DNA of 64,000 nucleotides from Dipteris shenzhenensis (Eukaryota; Polypodiophyta; Polypodiopsida; Gleicheniales). Below the pieces are notes generated by a model. It searched no databases. It was given only the letters and a program-made list of their open reading frames with translations, and was not told the origin of the DNA. The stretch lies in NCBI GenBank assembly GCA_047967505.1, contig CM106541.1; one strand, given 5' to 3'. Shown piece after piece: positions 32,266-43,740 of this stretch; position 1 is the first letter of the stretch, and each line of letters starts with the position of its first letter. Position numbers and translations under genes: made by a program.

Positions 32266-35127
32266 CTATACAATGCCCACACACCTATTTCTTAAGGAAG
32301 GATAATGCCCATTCTTTCCAGGGAATGACATGAATGTTATTGTGTATTACCCCCTTCATATGTCTGACAATGTTTCGTAGTATGTACGAAAGAGTTTGTA
32401 TTTCTTTTATGCATAATGAGTTTGTATTTCTACAAGCAGCCTACAACTATGCAGATGAAGAGAGAACATCACCAAGCTACAACATAGATTAAGAGAGAAT
32501 TTTGTCAACGTGTCTCTACAAATATGCAAATTAATAGAGAACGTCATCATTGGAGGGTAGAGAAAAAACTTCAATCGCTAAGGGCATCCGTGAGCTTGTA
32601 GAATGAACAAAGAAAGAGGCAATGATCTGAGTTCTCACCAGATTTTGCCTGGCACAACCAACAACCAACAGTAGCTGATTTCAACACGTCAATAGCCCCT
32701 AATCTCCCTCAAAGCTCGACCTATTGGCAGCCACAAATTCAAATTTATGTATCTGAATACATCTTCAATGCACTGATCAGTACTTTGGAGACTACCAAGC
32801 AACTTTACATACACTACCACATAGAAACATAGCAGCCCCAACACTTGGATTATACAGTGAATTAACAACTCAAAGAATCAAAGAACTAGCTTAAAAAAAA
32901 ACATGAATCGGACGAGAAAACTACACGTCTAAAATTAGAGGGAGAGATGCCTGAGTGGGATACTCACATACGAGAAATTGTGATGCTGCCCAGGCCCAGT
33001 GCCAATCGAAAGATGCAGAAAAGATCATCACTGCTGGATCACGAGAGAGATAGAGAAGAAGGGTACCGGTCCTTCTACTGAGAGCAAGATTCGGGCTGCA
33101 TCGATCAACGGGGCGGTGATTAGTAGTGGATGGTCGATGGAGGGAGTCGATTGTCTGGATATATTATTATATAAAAAAGAAAAGCTCTGCGCAGTGCAGA
33201 TTGTGCTCTCAATCAAAGGTGGTTTCAATGAAAGGTGGTGCGCGATCAAGTTAATGCCATAGGGAAACCTCGATGTACTACTATTGACATATAACGTAAT
33301 CCACAAAAGGAGATGCCAACAATGACTAAGTTTCGGTCTCAACACACAGTAACGTAGGGAGCAGTGCACCCAACGAAGGTAGTCTGAGAAATCCCTCAGT
33401 GCTTACTGCAGGAAATAATTGCAGAGGGGAAGCACAACAGTTGTTTCGGTCGATAGTTTTCAAGCCGACATCTAGACTATGTTGAGCAGCTTCGACGCCC
33501 TTAGTGTCAGTATCGATGCTGTTTCTTGCAAGCTCATCATGACACTAGGCTTGAGGATCCATCAACCCCTCGTACTCAGATGTTTTGGGTTTACTGGTGC
33601 AACGACCCATGGTGCCCGCAGCCCGGTCCTTGGAGATGAACAAAACAACGGTCACATGGTGTATGGTGTGATTCCCCGAGAGGGATTCTAGCAGCGCGAG
33701 CGCGGGAGGCGTTAGAGCACTGCAGGTATAGCCTACCATTGGAGAGAAAGATGTTAGAGCTATAGTTTGCCCTCACAACTCGAACGTCGGAAGACACCCA
33801 CAGCTCTCATCTTTTGCAGACCGCTTCCGTGATGCTTTGGCTGTCGCAAGAAACCGCCAGCAACTCCCCCTGTTCGGACATATTGGTACAGGTCTGCTGG
33901 GTCACAGGTCCGATTAAGCCTGATCTTGTTTCAGGATTGCTTAAACAGTCTAGTTTTGGTCAGCGCTTTCTCTGGTACTCTATTATGGTGGTTGAAGAGG
34001 GCCAGCAAACAAGCCAAACCCTGTTGAGAGTTGGGGCCAAAGCAGGCAGCGCAACAAGTGATGTTGCAGCGTGATGGCTAAATTCATTAATCTTGGCACA
34101 CAATGGCATTGAGAAGGAAAGTAGTTTGCATTTTGGCGTCGGACTTTATCTCCTCTTCTTCATCTCCTGTAATTTTTGGAGGAAACTGAAGTGGAAAGGT
34201 CGATGATGGGCGTTGCAGCTGGAGAAGGTGACGCTAAGCAAACCATACCAACCAGCTCCAACGAACAGAATAGCTTCTCAGTTTCAGTGTTGTTGACCTT
34301 TACTCTCCACCAGCTGCCTTCTGAATCAGCACGACTGCTCTCAATGTTCATCTCATCACTCTCTCAATGTTTATCTCCTCCCTCTTTAGACGGATGAATC
34401 ATTACGCTTGCTCACATCTTTCGATCAATCTCATCAATCATTCATCCATCATCATCCTAATTTCTATCATTCTGTAGGTGACTTAGAGACCGAAGATTCT
34501 ACAGCAAGAGAGAGCACTGGACAGCGAGAACCTGACTCTCCAAACATCATACGAGTCTACAACATGGTCATAGCGCAAGAGATACAATGAGGATGGATCA
34601 TGGGCCGAAGTTGGTCTGGGCAGCAAGGTGCATTTGAAAGCCATGCTGTAGCAAGTCTTCACCCTAGCCTAATAACAATGTACCGGGTGGGTGCCAAATA
34701 CCCATGAAACTCTAGCCTAATAACAATGTACCGGGTACCCATGAAACTCTGGCTCGAAGGAAACGTGTAGTTACAGATCAGGTCTACTATCTTCAGAAGT
34801 TTGACATAAAATGCGAGTTAACAATTACAAGCGCGCCGGAGAACTGAGCACGTTTAAACTTGCTGGACGTGAACGGCGGCGATAGTGAGAGCTGCAAATA
34901 TGCATAGGGAAACCGAGACGGACACCCCAGATGTGCTGCTGGTTGAGCCCCTATTCGGACCTGCTGAAGGAATAATCAAGTTGGGGGCAAGCCCTCCCAA
35001 ACCGGGCTCCGTCTCTGTGACAAACACGAAATCTTCATTAACGAATGTGAAGTGTAGCTGGCGAGGGGTTCATACTATAAAAGATATATATTTTACACGG
35101 TGCGATACTAGCAAACGATGCATATTA
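32266..35127. other. Unassigned, GC-richer, mostly unique stretch
   Basis: From about 33 kb the base composition is nearer 50 % GC and non-repetitive, unlike its surroundings, which would suit decayed or spliced host exons. Open frames (33814-34074, 34885-35136 and others) are not recognised. A 48-bp tandem duplication lies at 34664-34755 (CTAGCCTAATAACAATGTACC). Confidence 0.4.
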
Positions 35128-35469
35128 TTAGACTAGCAAACCGTTTAGTTCTGATGAAGCACCTGAAGGAGAAGATGCTGGAACTGTAGGTAGAGATTTT
35201 CCCAAGGAGGGCGAGGGAGATGCAGACGGAGAGCTGGCCGCTGAGGACTGAGAAGCGGTTGTGGTCGTTGGCGACTTGGCCGGTGATGCTGCAAGAAGTT
35301 TGCTGTCAGACTTGCGATATAGAACAAGTTGAAAACGTCTATAACAGAAGAGCCAATGGCTAGACAAACTGAACACATTTGCGTGGAACGTAAAATGATG
35401 CGTTTCTGCTCTAACCAGAAGCCACGGGGGACGAGGCGAATTCGGACGGGCCCGATGAATGCGGGGAAC
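35128..35469 (-). CDS. Two splice-compatible exons encoding a Ser/Pro/Thr-rich tail
   Basis: On the minus strand an acceptor (TTCTTGCAG, AG at 35471-35470) opens a 54-bp exon (35469-35416) reading SPHSSGPSEFASSPVAS. A GTTAG donor follows, then a second TTCTTGCAG acceptor and an exon from 35288 to a stop at 35128-35130. The phases match exactly (G|CA = Ala), giving 'ASPAKSPTTTTASQSS' and 'SPSASPSPSLGKSLPTV' and the end SSELNGLLV. Such tails occur in arabinogalactan-like and GPI-anchored lipid-transfer proteins. I did not find the cysteine-rich domain upstream. This is a partial, tentative gene model. Confidence 0.35.
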   Translation of the reverse strand, partial: VPRIHRARPNSPRPPWLLVRAETHHFTFHANVFSLSSHWLFCYRRFQLVLYRKSDSKLLAASPAKSPTTTTASQSSAASSPSASPSPSLGKSLPTVPASSPSGASSELNGLLV

Positions 35470-37690
35470 CTGCAAGAAGACTGAGAAGAAATTCAGACAT
35501 CCTCTTCCGTGGCAACATCGATTAAGTGACAGTCCAACGCAGGTAAAATTTGTGATGAAGTGGTATCCATGAGTCGTCCCTTTCGTGGAAGACGCAAAGG
35601 ATGCACGGAGATCGACTAACAAGCAAACGAGTTATTCAAATGCAAGATCCTCGTAGGACTTCACTCCCCCGGTTGATAGTACGACCTAGCATCCACAAAA
35701 CCCTCCAGAAGGAAAGCAGCGCTGCAATGAAGATGAGCAAACTTCCGCCATCTGAGAACTTCCGGCACACAACGTAACTACTAACTACTAACGCGAATCG
35801 TGATTCGTGATCACGCCCATATTTTACGACACAGAACACTACGAGTAACGACTCGCGAGACCATAAAACCACCTCCAGGCTCCAACTTACACAAAATGGC
35901 GAAGCGTCACGATAGAAACTTGAAAGGCGAAGCCTCACGACTCACAAATGACGATAGCGAAGGTGTTGAGCATGGGAGACGAGAGGAAGGCAATCTACGA
36001 GAGAAAAGACCAAGCTGCACTTTGTCACAACCTAATATCTCATAACGGCCTACATTATGACCACCTAAGTGGCAGCGCCGTCGGCTTTAACCCATTCCTT
36101 TAAAAATAATCAAATTAAAATAATCAAATTAATTAATACACCTTAGAAAAAGGAATGCCCTCCTCCCCACCTCTAGAATTTGATCCCATAGGTGGTCTCA
36201 TTTAAGATCTAGTGGGTAGCTCGTGGCAAGCCACCATGGTCTCATATTATATATATAATTCCACAGCTTTGCAACTACTTGTTTTTCAGAATTATCAAGT
36301 ATAAATCGTTATGTAGTTCGAATTTATGAGCTTCTTTAATACAATTGAATGGACCCAAATCAGTTTCACTGGCAATGGATTCCGGGTGCCGTAACCCGTT
36401 ACTACTCTATCCATGAAGATCCATGTACTTCTTTAAATCTGTGTCCATGTATTCAAATACTAGGTTCAGAAGCAGCTTGCTCTTCTTCTGAACATGCTCT
36501 ACGCATAGTAGGCTACAAACAATGGAACGGTTGCTCAATGTGCAAATGGAAGTAACAGGACACCACAGTTAGCGAGGAATTAGTGAGCAAAAAGAGACAG
36601 AAGAGAAGCTAAAAGTAAAAGAGGAGTTGTTACGACAAAAAGCTCCAACAAAAAGCCGTAGCTACTATATCAACACACAGAAAAGGGACAGCAGCACCAA
36701 GGTACTAGTGGATAGCCTAGCTGCCTATGAGAGCCATAGTGCTTGCAGTTGCAAGAGAGGGAAGAACGAGACCTTGCGAGTTGAGTAACGACCTTGAATG
36801 TGGAGTACGTAGTAGAATTGCAGAGGAGATAAGGCTGCAACATAGAAAATAAAGCCCACAGGAAGTTGGCGCGCTGATAGCCGAGCTATAAGTGGACACA
36901 AATAGAGGCTTGAATGAAGGGATGGGCTACTTGTACAAGGAGAGAACCTGTTTGAAGGAGGCATGGTAGGGAAGGCACTTGAGATGGTAAGAAGGAGGAG
37001 GAGGAGAGCAAGTCGGTTGATGAAGTTGGGATGTAGTGAAGCATAACCAAAGGAGTCGGGAGCTTAATAGAGATGGAGGAATTTCAAAAAAGGAGGCAAA
37101 GAGTAGGATGGAGTGCTCAGTGCACCAAAAAATAGGGGTTACAGAGGTGAGGCGCAAGTGTGAGGATGTAAGGATAAGAGCTAAAAGGTGGCAGTGCATA
37201 ACGGTGCATAATGGCTCCAAGATGGCGGTGTGTAACGGTTAGGGGGTGTGGTTTGGTGGGTGTTGTGTGTAACTGAAGGTGCATGTGGAGATAGATAGCA
37301 CCTTTCATTTGCACTGAGTCCAAATGAATAAGAAGGTACAACGATAAATTAAAAAGTTACATGGTAAACAACCATAGGAAATTAAGAAGGAAGCAAGTAA
37401 AGGAAAATAATCACTATATAAGTATATATATAGGGAAAGTATCTAAAGACTCAAATGCAAGTTTAAAATCACATATACCATAGGAGCTCATTAATCATGT
37501 ATTTTAGATTATGTATTGCATTTACATTTCATGCAATATCAAACGGCTTCATGTTCAAATAGATAAAACCTCTACATTATTATCATTCTAGCAAACATTA
37601 AATGTTAACACTAGATTATACTTGATTGCACAAGTCTTCTTTTGGTGCTTAATTCTATAGATCCACCCAAATTTTTAAATTGTATATATA
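35470..37690. other. Unassigned stretch
   Basis: Would contain upstream exons of the tentative Ser/Pro-rich gene (to about 36.05 kb), none of which I can place. 36.05-37.69 kb has only short unrecognised frames and becomes AT-rich at its end. Confidence 0.35.
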
Positions 37691-37691
37691 A

Positions 37692-37830
37692 TATGTTGGC
37701 GAAAGTTTCCAAATATATTTATCTATTATATAAAACTTTGGCGAATTTTCATGGACTTTATTTATAATTTTATAATCTTAAAGGCTAAACTTAGCTCTTT
37801 TTTTAATTTTAGTTTCAGATTCTGGCGAAT
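37692..37830. repeat. ~42-bp TGGCGAA repeats, right copy
   Basis: TGGCGAA at 37697, 37739 and 37823: spacings 42 and 84 (2 x 42) bp, with a decayed GGCTAAA near 37793. Same strand and similar period as at 25279-25369. Confidence 0.7.
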
Positions 37831-37919
37831 ATACTAAGCTCTTATTTTTATAAAAGCATATAAACTTTCACAAGCCATATAAAACTTTCGCTTATTAATG
37901 AAACTAACGCGAAAAAATC

Positions 37920-38540
37920 ATCCATGCCTCCCTCCTCTCCTCTCGCCCCCTCCCCGCCCTCCCTTCCCCGCCTCCCCTCCCCCTTCCCCACCTCCCCCTC
38001 CTGTCGGCCGTTAAGCCCCCCCTCCTCTCCTCCCGCCCTCCCCCTTCCCCGCCTCCCCTCCCATCGGCCCCCTCCCTTCCTCCCTCCGCTCCCTTCCCCT
38101 CTCCACTCCCTTCCCTCCTCTCCTCCCGCCCCCTCCCCCTTCCCCGCCTGCCCTCTCGTCGGCCCCCTCCCTTCCTCCCTCTGCTCTTTTCCCCTCTCCG
38201 CTCCCTTCCCCTCTCCTCCCACTTCCCCCCCTTTCTCCCTCTTTTTTAAGGCAGGGAGCGGTTAGGAGGACGGGAGGGGAGGGAGGAGGGAGAGGAGAGG
38301 GTAGTCAGGAGGGAGGAGGCAGGCGGGGAGGCAGGAGGGAGGAGGGAGAGGCAGGCAAGGAGGCGAGAGGGCGTAGACGGGAGGGGGAGGCGAGAGGGAG
38401 GGGAAGGGGCCGACGGGAGGGCACAGACGGGAGGGGAGGCGAGGAAGAGGAAGGGCGAGGCAGGATGGCGGGAGGAGAGGAGGGGGTTAACCCCCAACCT
38501 ATTGCGCACGCAACAGGTTAGGGGTTAATCCCCTCCCCTA
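37920..38540. repeat. C-tract / G-tract / palindrome module, copy 2
   Basis: Pyrimidine-only stretch (about 37924-38240), then purine-rich (38256-38482), then the palindrome at 38483-38535: GGTTAACCCCCAACC, TATTGCGCACGCAACAGG, TTAGGGGTTAAT. Same order and orientation as 24357-25215. Long frames of low complexity here are artefacts. Confidence 0.9.
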
Positions 38541-38894
38541 CCCTAAGCCCCCAAAGGCTTTAAATTTTTATTTTATTTTTTAAAGACCAAAAAAATTAAT
38601 TTAATTTAAGTTTAAAAAGAAAAAAAAAGATAAAAAAATTAATTAACTTAATTTATTTAAAAAAATAAATAAAAGTTAAAATAAATAAAACTTTAAAAAA
38701 TTAAATTAAAATTTAAATATAAAAATAAATAAATTTATTAAAATAAAATAAAATAAAATAATTAAAAAAAAGATGAAAAAATAAATTAATTTAATTTAAT
38801 TTTAAAAATTTAAATAAAACTTAAAATAATATTTAATTAGAAATTTATTTAATATTTTGAGTTTGAAAATCATTGTAATTCTCATTTTTTATTT
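38541..38894. other. Extremely AT-rich leader region
   Basis: Almost pure A/T (AAATTAATTTAATTT words) between the palindrome and the orphan gene. 'TTGATTGTTTTTCAG' just before 38910 looks like a splice acceptor or leader end. Confidence 0.5.
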
Positions 38895-38915
38895 TTGATT
38901 GTTTTTCAGAAAACT

Positions 38916-41900
38916 ATGGCTTCCAGTTTTGGTTCCAAGGTGTCTTTCAAATACCTTGAACATGCTTGGTATTTTATGGAGTGCAAATCAAAGTATTTTT
39001 TGGTGATCACCGCAGAGAATGTGTCAAGCGTGAAATATTCTCTAGAGGCAGTAAGAAATGGTAGCATGGTCTCAAACATCAACATTAAAGAAAACAATTT
39101 GATAGAAGTTGTGTGCAAAGGAAAGAATGATGAGGTGGTTTACAAGTTACGAGTTACGCAGAAGCACTTCTTGAAGCCCTTACCAGATTCAATTGAGGGA
39201 TCCCAAGAATTACTTAGTGCCTTAGAAGCATTGAAGAAAATGTGGGATGCATTTCCAAGTGGTGGTGTTGTACCTTCAGTAGCAGTAAGTGCAACAATAA
39301 GTACGCCATCTATAACATGTAATCCTCAAGTTATACCGCCAATATCTGTGGTGATAACTACGGTAACTCCGACAAGAGTAACTACAATATCTACGGTAGT
39401 AACTATAGTATCTCCAACTATACCTACACCATCGACTGCTGCAACTACAGGAACAAGGAGTGATCATGGAGCAGATTCAAGTTCTACAGCTATTCCCAGA
39501 AAGAGAGCAAAAATAACTCCTACTCCACATGCAGATCGTTCAAGTGCAGGTTATTTAAAACCAGGCAGAAAATTGGATAGCGATGAACAGGAGGATCCAC
39601 AAGAAGAAGATACAAGTCTCGAAGAGTTTTCTATAAGTGTGGTAGACTTACATCCTCCGGAGGATGAGGGGTACATTTGGGGATTTTCACAATTCAGCAT
39701 GGCCACAATGCTTATTGATCGAGCTTCGTTGTTCACAAATCAAAGAAAGGCAGATAAGACATTTGCATGCGAATTGTATGAAGATACGAGGAAAACAAGA
39801 ACTCCAGTTGCCACTAATATCACTCTTCATCCTATGGCATTTAAGAGACTTCAAGAAGATGATCCTACATTGCCTAATGTCACATTTCAAAAGCGCGTGG
39901 ACTTTCTTGATGCTTTTGAGAACTTTAGAAGGAGTGACTTTGTTCGGAGAGGCTTTGTACCAAAGCCGATATGGGATTGACATCGAGAAGAGATACATGA
40001 TGCTGGCAAAGAATAGATTCTTGGAAAGATGCAGGTTTGAGCCCATTGATGGGCAACACTTTTGTGAAGCTTGCAGGATCGCCCTTGATGAGGGAAGAAA
40101 AGGAAACTTGCCACAGATTAAGTGGATGGAAAAGATTCAACGGGTCATTTGTCATGTATGCATATTTAACGATGACTCGAAGTACATTCTAGAATCAGAA
40201 AGGCTGAATTCTGCTCCATTTAGGTTGAAAAAAAGCTCTTCTCTTTCTGAGATCTTGATAAAGGCAAGGGAATTATGGGTGGGCTGTGGAAAGCCACAAA
40301 CAATGAAGGGCAAGAGACCTACATCTGAGTACATGGCAAAGAGGACTCGCTTCTATAGATGCTTGAAAGGTGTTGTAAGCAATACACAAGGCACACCAAG
40401 TAATAAGGTTGAGGTAAAGGATTTGAACACCACCGTTGCAAGATACAGGGATGTTATTTGCATTGTCTTCCATGAGTACTCAGTGTTTTAGAGCATGGTG
40501 GATGTTTGCCAAGCATATGAAACAGGGAAGATATCCTTTGAGGCACCAGAGCACACTGTAACTCAGAGGAAAGAAATAAAGAAACCGATGTCTATTGTTT
40601 GGTGGAGGGCATTAAGGTTTGTTCTAGATGCAATAACAGAATAAGTATGCGAGGACTCAGTGTTTCAGAGCATGGTGGATGTTTGCCAAGCATATGAAAC
40701 AGGGAAGATATCCTTTGAGGCACCAGAGCACACTGCAACTTAGAGGAAAGAAATAAAGAAACTGATGTCTATTGTTTGGTGGAGGGCATTAAGGTTTGTT
40801 CCAGATGCAATAACAGAAGAACTATGCAAGAAGATCCTAAGTGGTGATTGCTTCTTTGGAAAGAAGAGCAAGCATAGCAACTTGGATGAAGTGGTCACCC
40901 GAATGGTTCAAAGTGAGGCTGGTCTCTCGGCATTATTGTTTTTATTGAAATTTGATGATGAGTTAGCTCGCAAGTCAATTGATGTGGATAAGAAGAAAGC
41001 ACTTAAACTCCTTGATAAGACATGGGCTAGAAAGTGTTTGGCTTCAATGGATGCAGATGCCACACCAACAAAGGATCTAAGAGCTAAAATGCCAAAGGTT
41101 ATTGAGACAAAATATATGGACATCAAGAAAAAGGCCTTGTAGTCCACTGCCCAAGGTAGAGCAATTGGTGGTTTAGATGATGGTTCTCCATTCAACTTCT
41201 CCTATGATATCCTCTGCTATCAGAGAATGATACAAAATTTGCACACATCAATGGCATTGATACAGAGCATTTCATAACAATGAGCGGTCATGCTTGGGAG
41301 AAGCCATGCATATCTTTCATAGATGAATTGCAAGACCTTGCAGTGTCACGGATAGTTGAACTTGTGTGGTTTATCATAGAAGGTCCTATGGCAGATAAGA
41401 AAAGATCAACGTTGGTCCTGTTCGTGACAGAATCACAAAGGGATGCCTTGTATGCGAGTTTGACATCTGCATTTGGGTATTTACTTCAAAAGTATACCAT
41501 GGTATAGTCCTACACAATCATATGACTGTCTTGGAAGGCATTGCCATTCAAGTCTTGCAGCCTTTCTTGATGTGCTTCTTATCGAGGGGTGGTGGCAATC
41601 TAATCAAAATTCCTTTAAGGACTCTCGAGCTTCATTACTTTGAGGACAATAAGGTTAAGGTTGATGCAGCAATGGTGGATTACAGAAAGCCGATGGATCC
41701 TGATGTGATACTAGAGATGACAAAGAATTTACTGAATGATGGGTGGGAAGTAGCATTGTATCGAATGGGTTTTGCTGCTGAGAAATTGCTACGCCAAGGT
41801 AGAAATGGAAATGTCATTGATACCCCCCATCAAATTGAGTTCTTTGACACATATTACAGTTGCACTACCTTCTTTGAAGAGGAAAATGTCGAAGAAGAGG

Positions 41901-42274
41901 GTAGTGAGAAAAATGTCAAAGACGAGGATAGTGAGTCTGAGGGTGATGATTCTAGCTCGGGTGATGATGAGGATGAAAGCTCTGCATCCGATGACTTACG
42001 CCAAGAAGAAATCCGCACAAAGAATAAGGGTGATCAATTGTCAACTAGAGTTAAGGAGGTTCCACTCATCATACGGGAAGGCTCGTGGCAGTAAGAAGTA
42101 GTAGTACAGCATGTCACAGGAAAAGGTAAGGCTAAAGAGGTGGAAGCACTTCCCTTGAAATTAAAAGTGAGGAAGGCACCCTTGATCTTGGGTGAAGGAC
42201 ATGCAAGTGGATCAAGCAAGGAAGCCTTACTCAAAGAAGGTATGGACGAGGCAAAGCATGACCAGGAGGCATAG
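38916..42274 (+). pseudogene. Broken orphan gene of probable mobile-element origin
   Basis: A long protein-coding track in one direction, cut by frameshifts and stops. Part 1 (ATG at 38916 to about 39970) has a compact N-terminus, a Thr/Val/Ile/Pro-rich low-complexity linker, a basic patch and an acidic patch. Part 2 (about 39970-40490) reads through 'IDIEKRYMMLAKNRFLERC', 'FEPIDGQHFCEAC' and 'IQRRVICHVC'-like segments, with Cys/His spacing suggesting a zinc site. Part 3 (40765-41140), part 4 (41200-41506, 'HAWEKPCISFIDELQDL') and part 5 (41522-42094, very acidic C-terminal region) follow; in-frame sequence continues past the stop at 42092 to 42272. Disruptions I see: a shift near 39970, stops at 40489, about 40640, 41140 and 41504, a shift near 41200 and the stop at 42092. 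I do not recognise the family. The context suggests a transposon gene. Confidence 0.6.
40481..40834. repeat. 177-bp in-frame tandem duplication
   Basis: 'CAGTGTTT(T/C)AGAGCATGG' begins at 40481 and 40658. The period of 177 bp is 59 codons, so the frame is kept. The first copy carries TAG where the second has CAG, and a second stop (AATAAG for AAGAAC) near 40642. Confidence 0.9.
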
Positions 42275-42384
42275 ATGGTTCTTCAACCATGACCTTAGAG
42301 ACTCTAGAGCAGCCTACTAGTCAGGAACCTAGTAGCCAAGTCCCTACTCACCAAGAACTTGGTCATGAGACTCTCTCCTACGGG

Positions 42385-42708
42385 AATATAAGGACTGCAT
42401 GGCTTGGAAGTACACGGACATGAAAGGGGTACCTGCCACAGTAGTGCAACATACAATCCCCATGATGGATGATGCTAGGCTAGTATGGCAACGCCCCTAC
42501 CCTATGAATCCTTAATATGCACTCATAGTGAGGGAAGAAATCCAGAAGCTCATAGATGCAAGATTCATCTATGAGATCAAGCACATGAAATGGGTATCAC
42601 CCATTGTAATAGTCCTAAAGAAAAATGGAAAAATTAGAGTATGCGTGGATTTGAAAAAGGTTAATGTTGCCACGAGACGTGACCACTACCCCTTGCCATT
42701 CATGAGAA
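42385..42708 (+). pseudogene. Ty3/gypsy reverse transcriptase N-terminal fragment
   Basis: Reads 'AWKYTDMKGVPATVVQH', then, after a TAA where the family has Lys (42513-42515), 'YALIVREEIQKLIDARFIY', 'WVSPIVIVLKKNGKIRVC' and 'DLKKVNVATRRDHYPLPF'. These are hallmark segments of the gypsy RT fingers. It stops abruptly at about 42705, before the YxDD catalytic motif. Non-functional remnant. Confidence 0.9.
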
Positions 42709-43265
42709 TTCCCTCGTCCTTGGAATCTTCCTCGATTGGAATGATTTCCTCTTTGTTGATTCTGATGTTGCTGAGGATGATGCTGATGCTGATTTTGATT
42801 TTGCTGATGACTCTGTTGTTGGCTGATGATGACCACTTCTCTAGAATGATCTACCTCTGCCTCTGCATCTGCCTCTGCTTCTGTCTGAAGCTATGAATGT
42901 CTGATCATTAGAATGACCTTTGCATGCATGAATGGCTTGTGTCATGAGCTCTTCACCAAGTAAGATTGATTGAAGTTCTTCTAGTGTCAAAATTTTTTGT
43001 TTAAAGGTAATACTCTGGACCATTTAGGATGACTTGAACCATTTCTGTTGGGTTCATGGTCTGTCCTACTCTGCTGCGAGTTGATTTTGTAGTCTTTGAT
43101 CCTCTTGAGTATGCAAGCATGACCGATTTTGCTGCTCTTGTAGAAACTCTAGTTGATTTGGTTTCTCAGTGTGAGAATCTTGGAAGTGTTCTTGGACTCG
43201 TAGAGAGATGTGAACATCCCATGCTTCTTTTGATGTCTTGATGGTGTTGAGCTGTCCTAGCATGA
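42706..43265 (-). pseudogene. Ty1/copia gag fragment
   Basis: Read on the minus strand from 43263: 'LGQLNTIKTSKEAWD', then 'FKQKILTLEELQSILLGEE', then a basic SRGRCRGRGRSF stretch, a Gln/His/Asn-rich stretch (QQNQNQHQHHPQQHQNQQ) and an RGG-like end (NRGRFQGRGN). This order is typical of copia-type gag C-termini. Frames change twice. It abuts the gypsy RT fragment head-to-head at about 42706. Confidence 0.7.
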
Positions 43266-43740
43266 CATCTTCACATTCTACTTGATCAGATGATATGCAT
43301 ACTTATCTTTCTTATCCCAGACATGTGAAATATGTACCAAATGGGAAATCCATCTGACAAATAGAAAACCAAATCATTTAAATACCTTAAAATATGTCCA
43401 TATATCAAAATTTATATGAAAAACCAAATGTCTAACTAAACATCAACACAATCTATGCCTGTCTTATCAACAGTGGTAGCAATGTCTCTTCTTGTACAAT
43501 AGTTGAACCTATTCTAGTTTCCTCAATAGCTTGATGCTCTAACCGAACAAATTCACTAGCCTCACATGAAGGGGAGATTGAGGCTCTCATGACAACGCTT
43601 GCACCCGATCATTATTAATCATATTTTTATGTGGCTAAGATAAAAAATCAAGGCGTTCCTGCATAATCCATGGCCAACAGAGCATTGAAGATTGCCTCAT
43701 GTACCCAAACTAATTGGGTGGATTAATTTCCCCAAGATAA
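43266..43740. other. Short unassigned gap
   Basis: No recognised content between the copia gag and LINE fragments. Confidence 0.4.

Noticed and set aside
30673-32333. Four near-identical 61-65-codon frames starting MVPLSPLPCERR
   Set aside because: By-products of the 436-bp repeat; no start context or homology.
35894-35900. Single TGGCGAA outside the 42-bp arrays
   Set aside because: Isolated heptamer without periodic neighbours; expected by chance.
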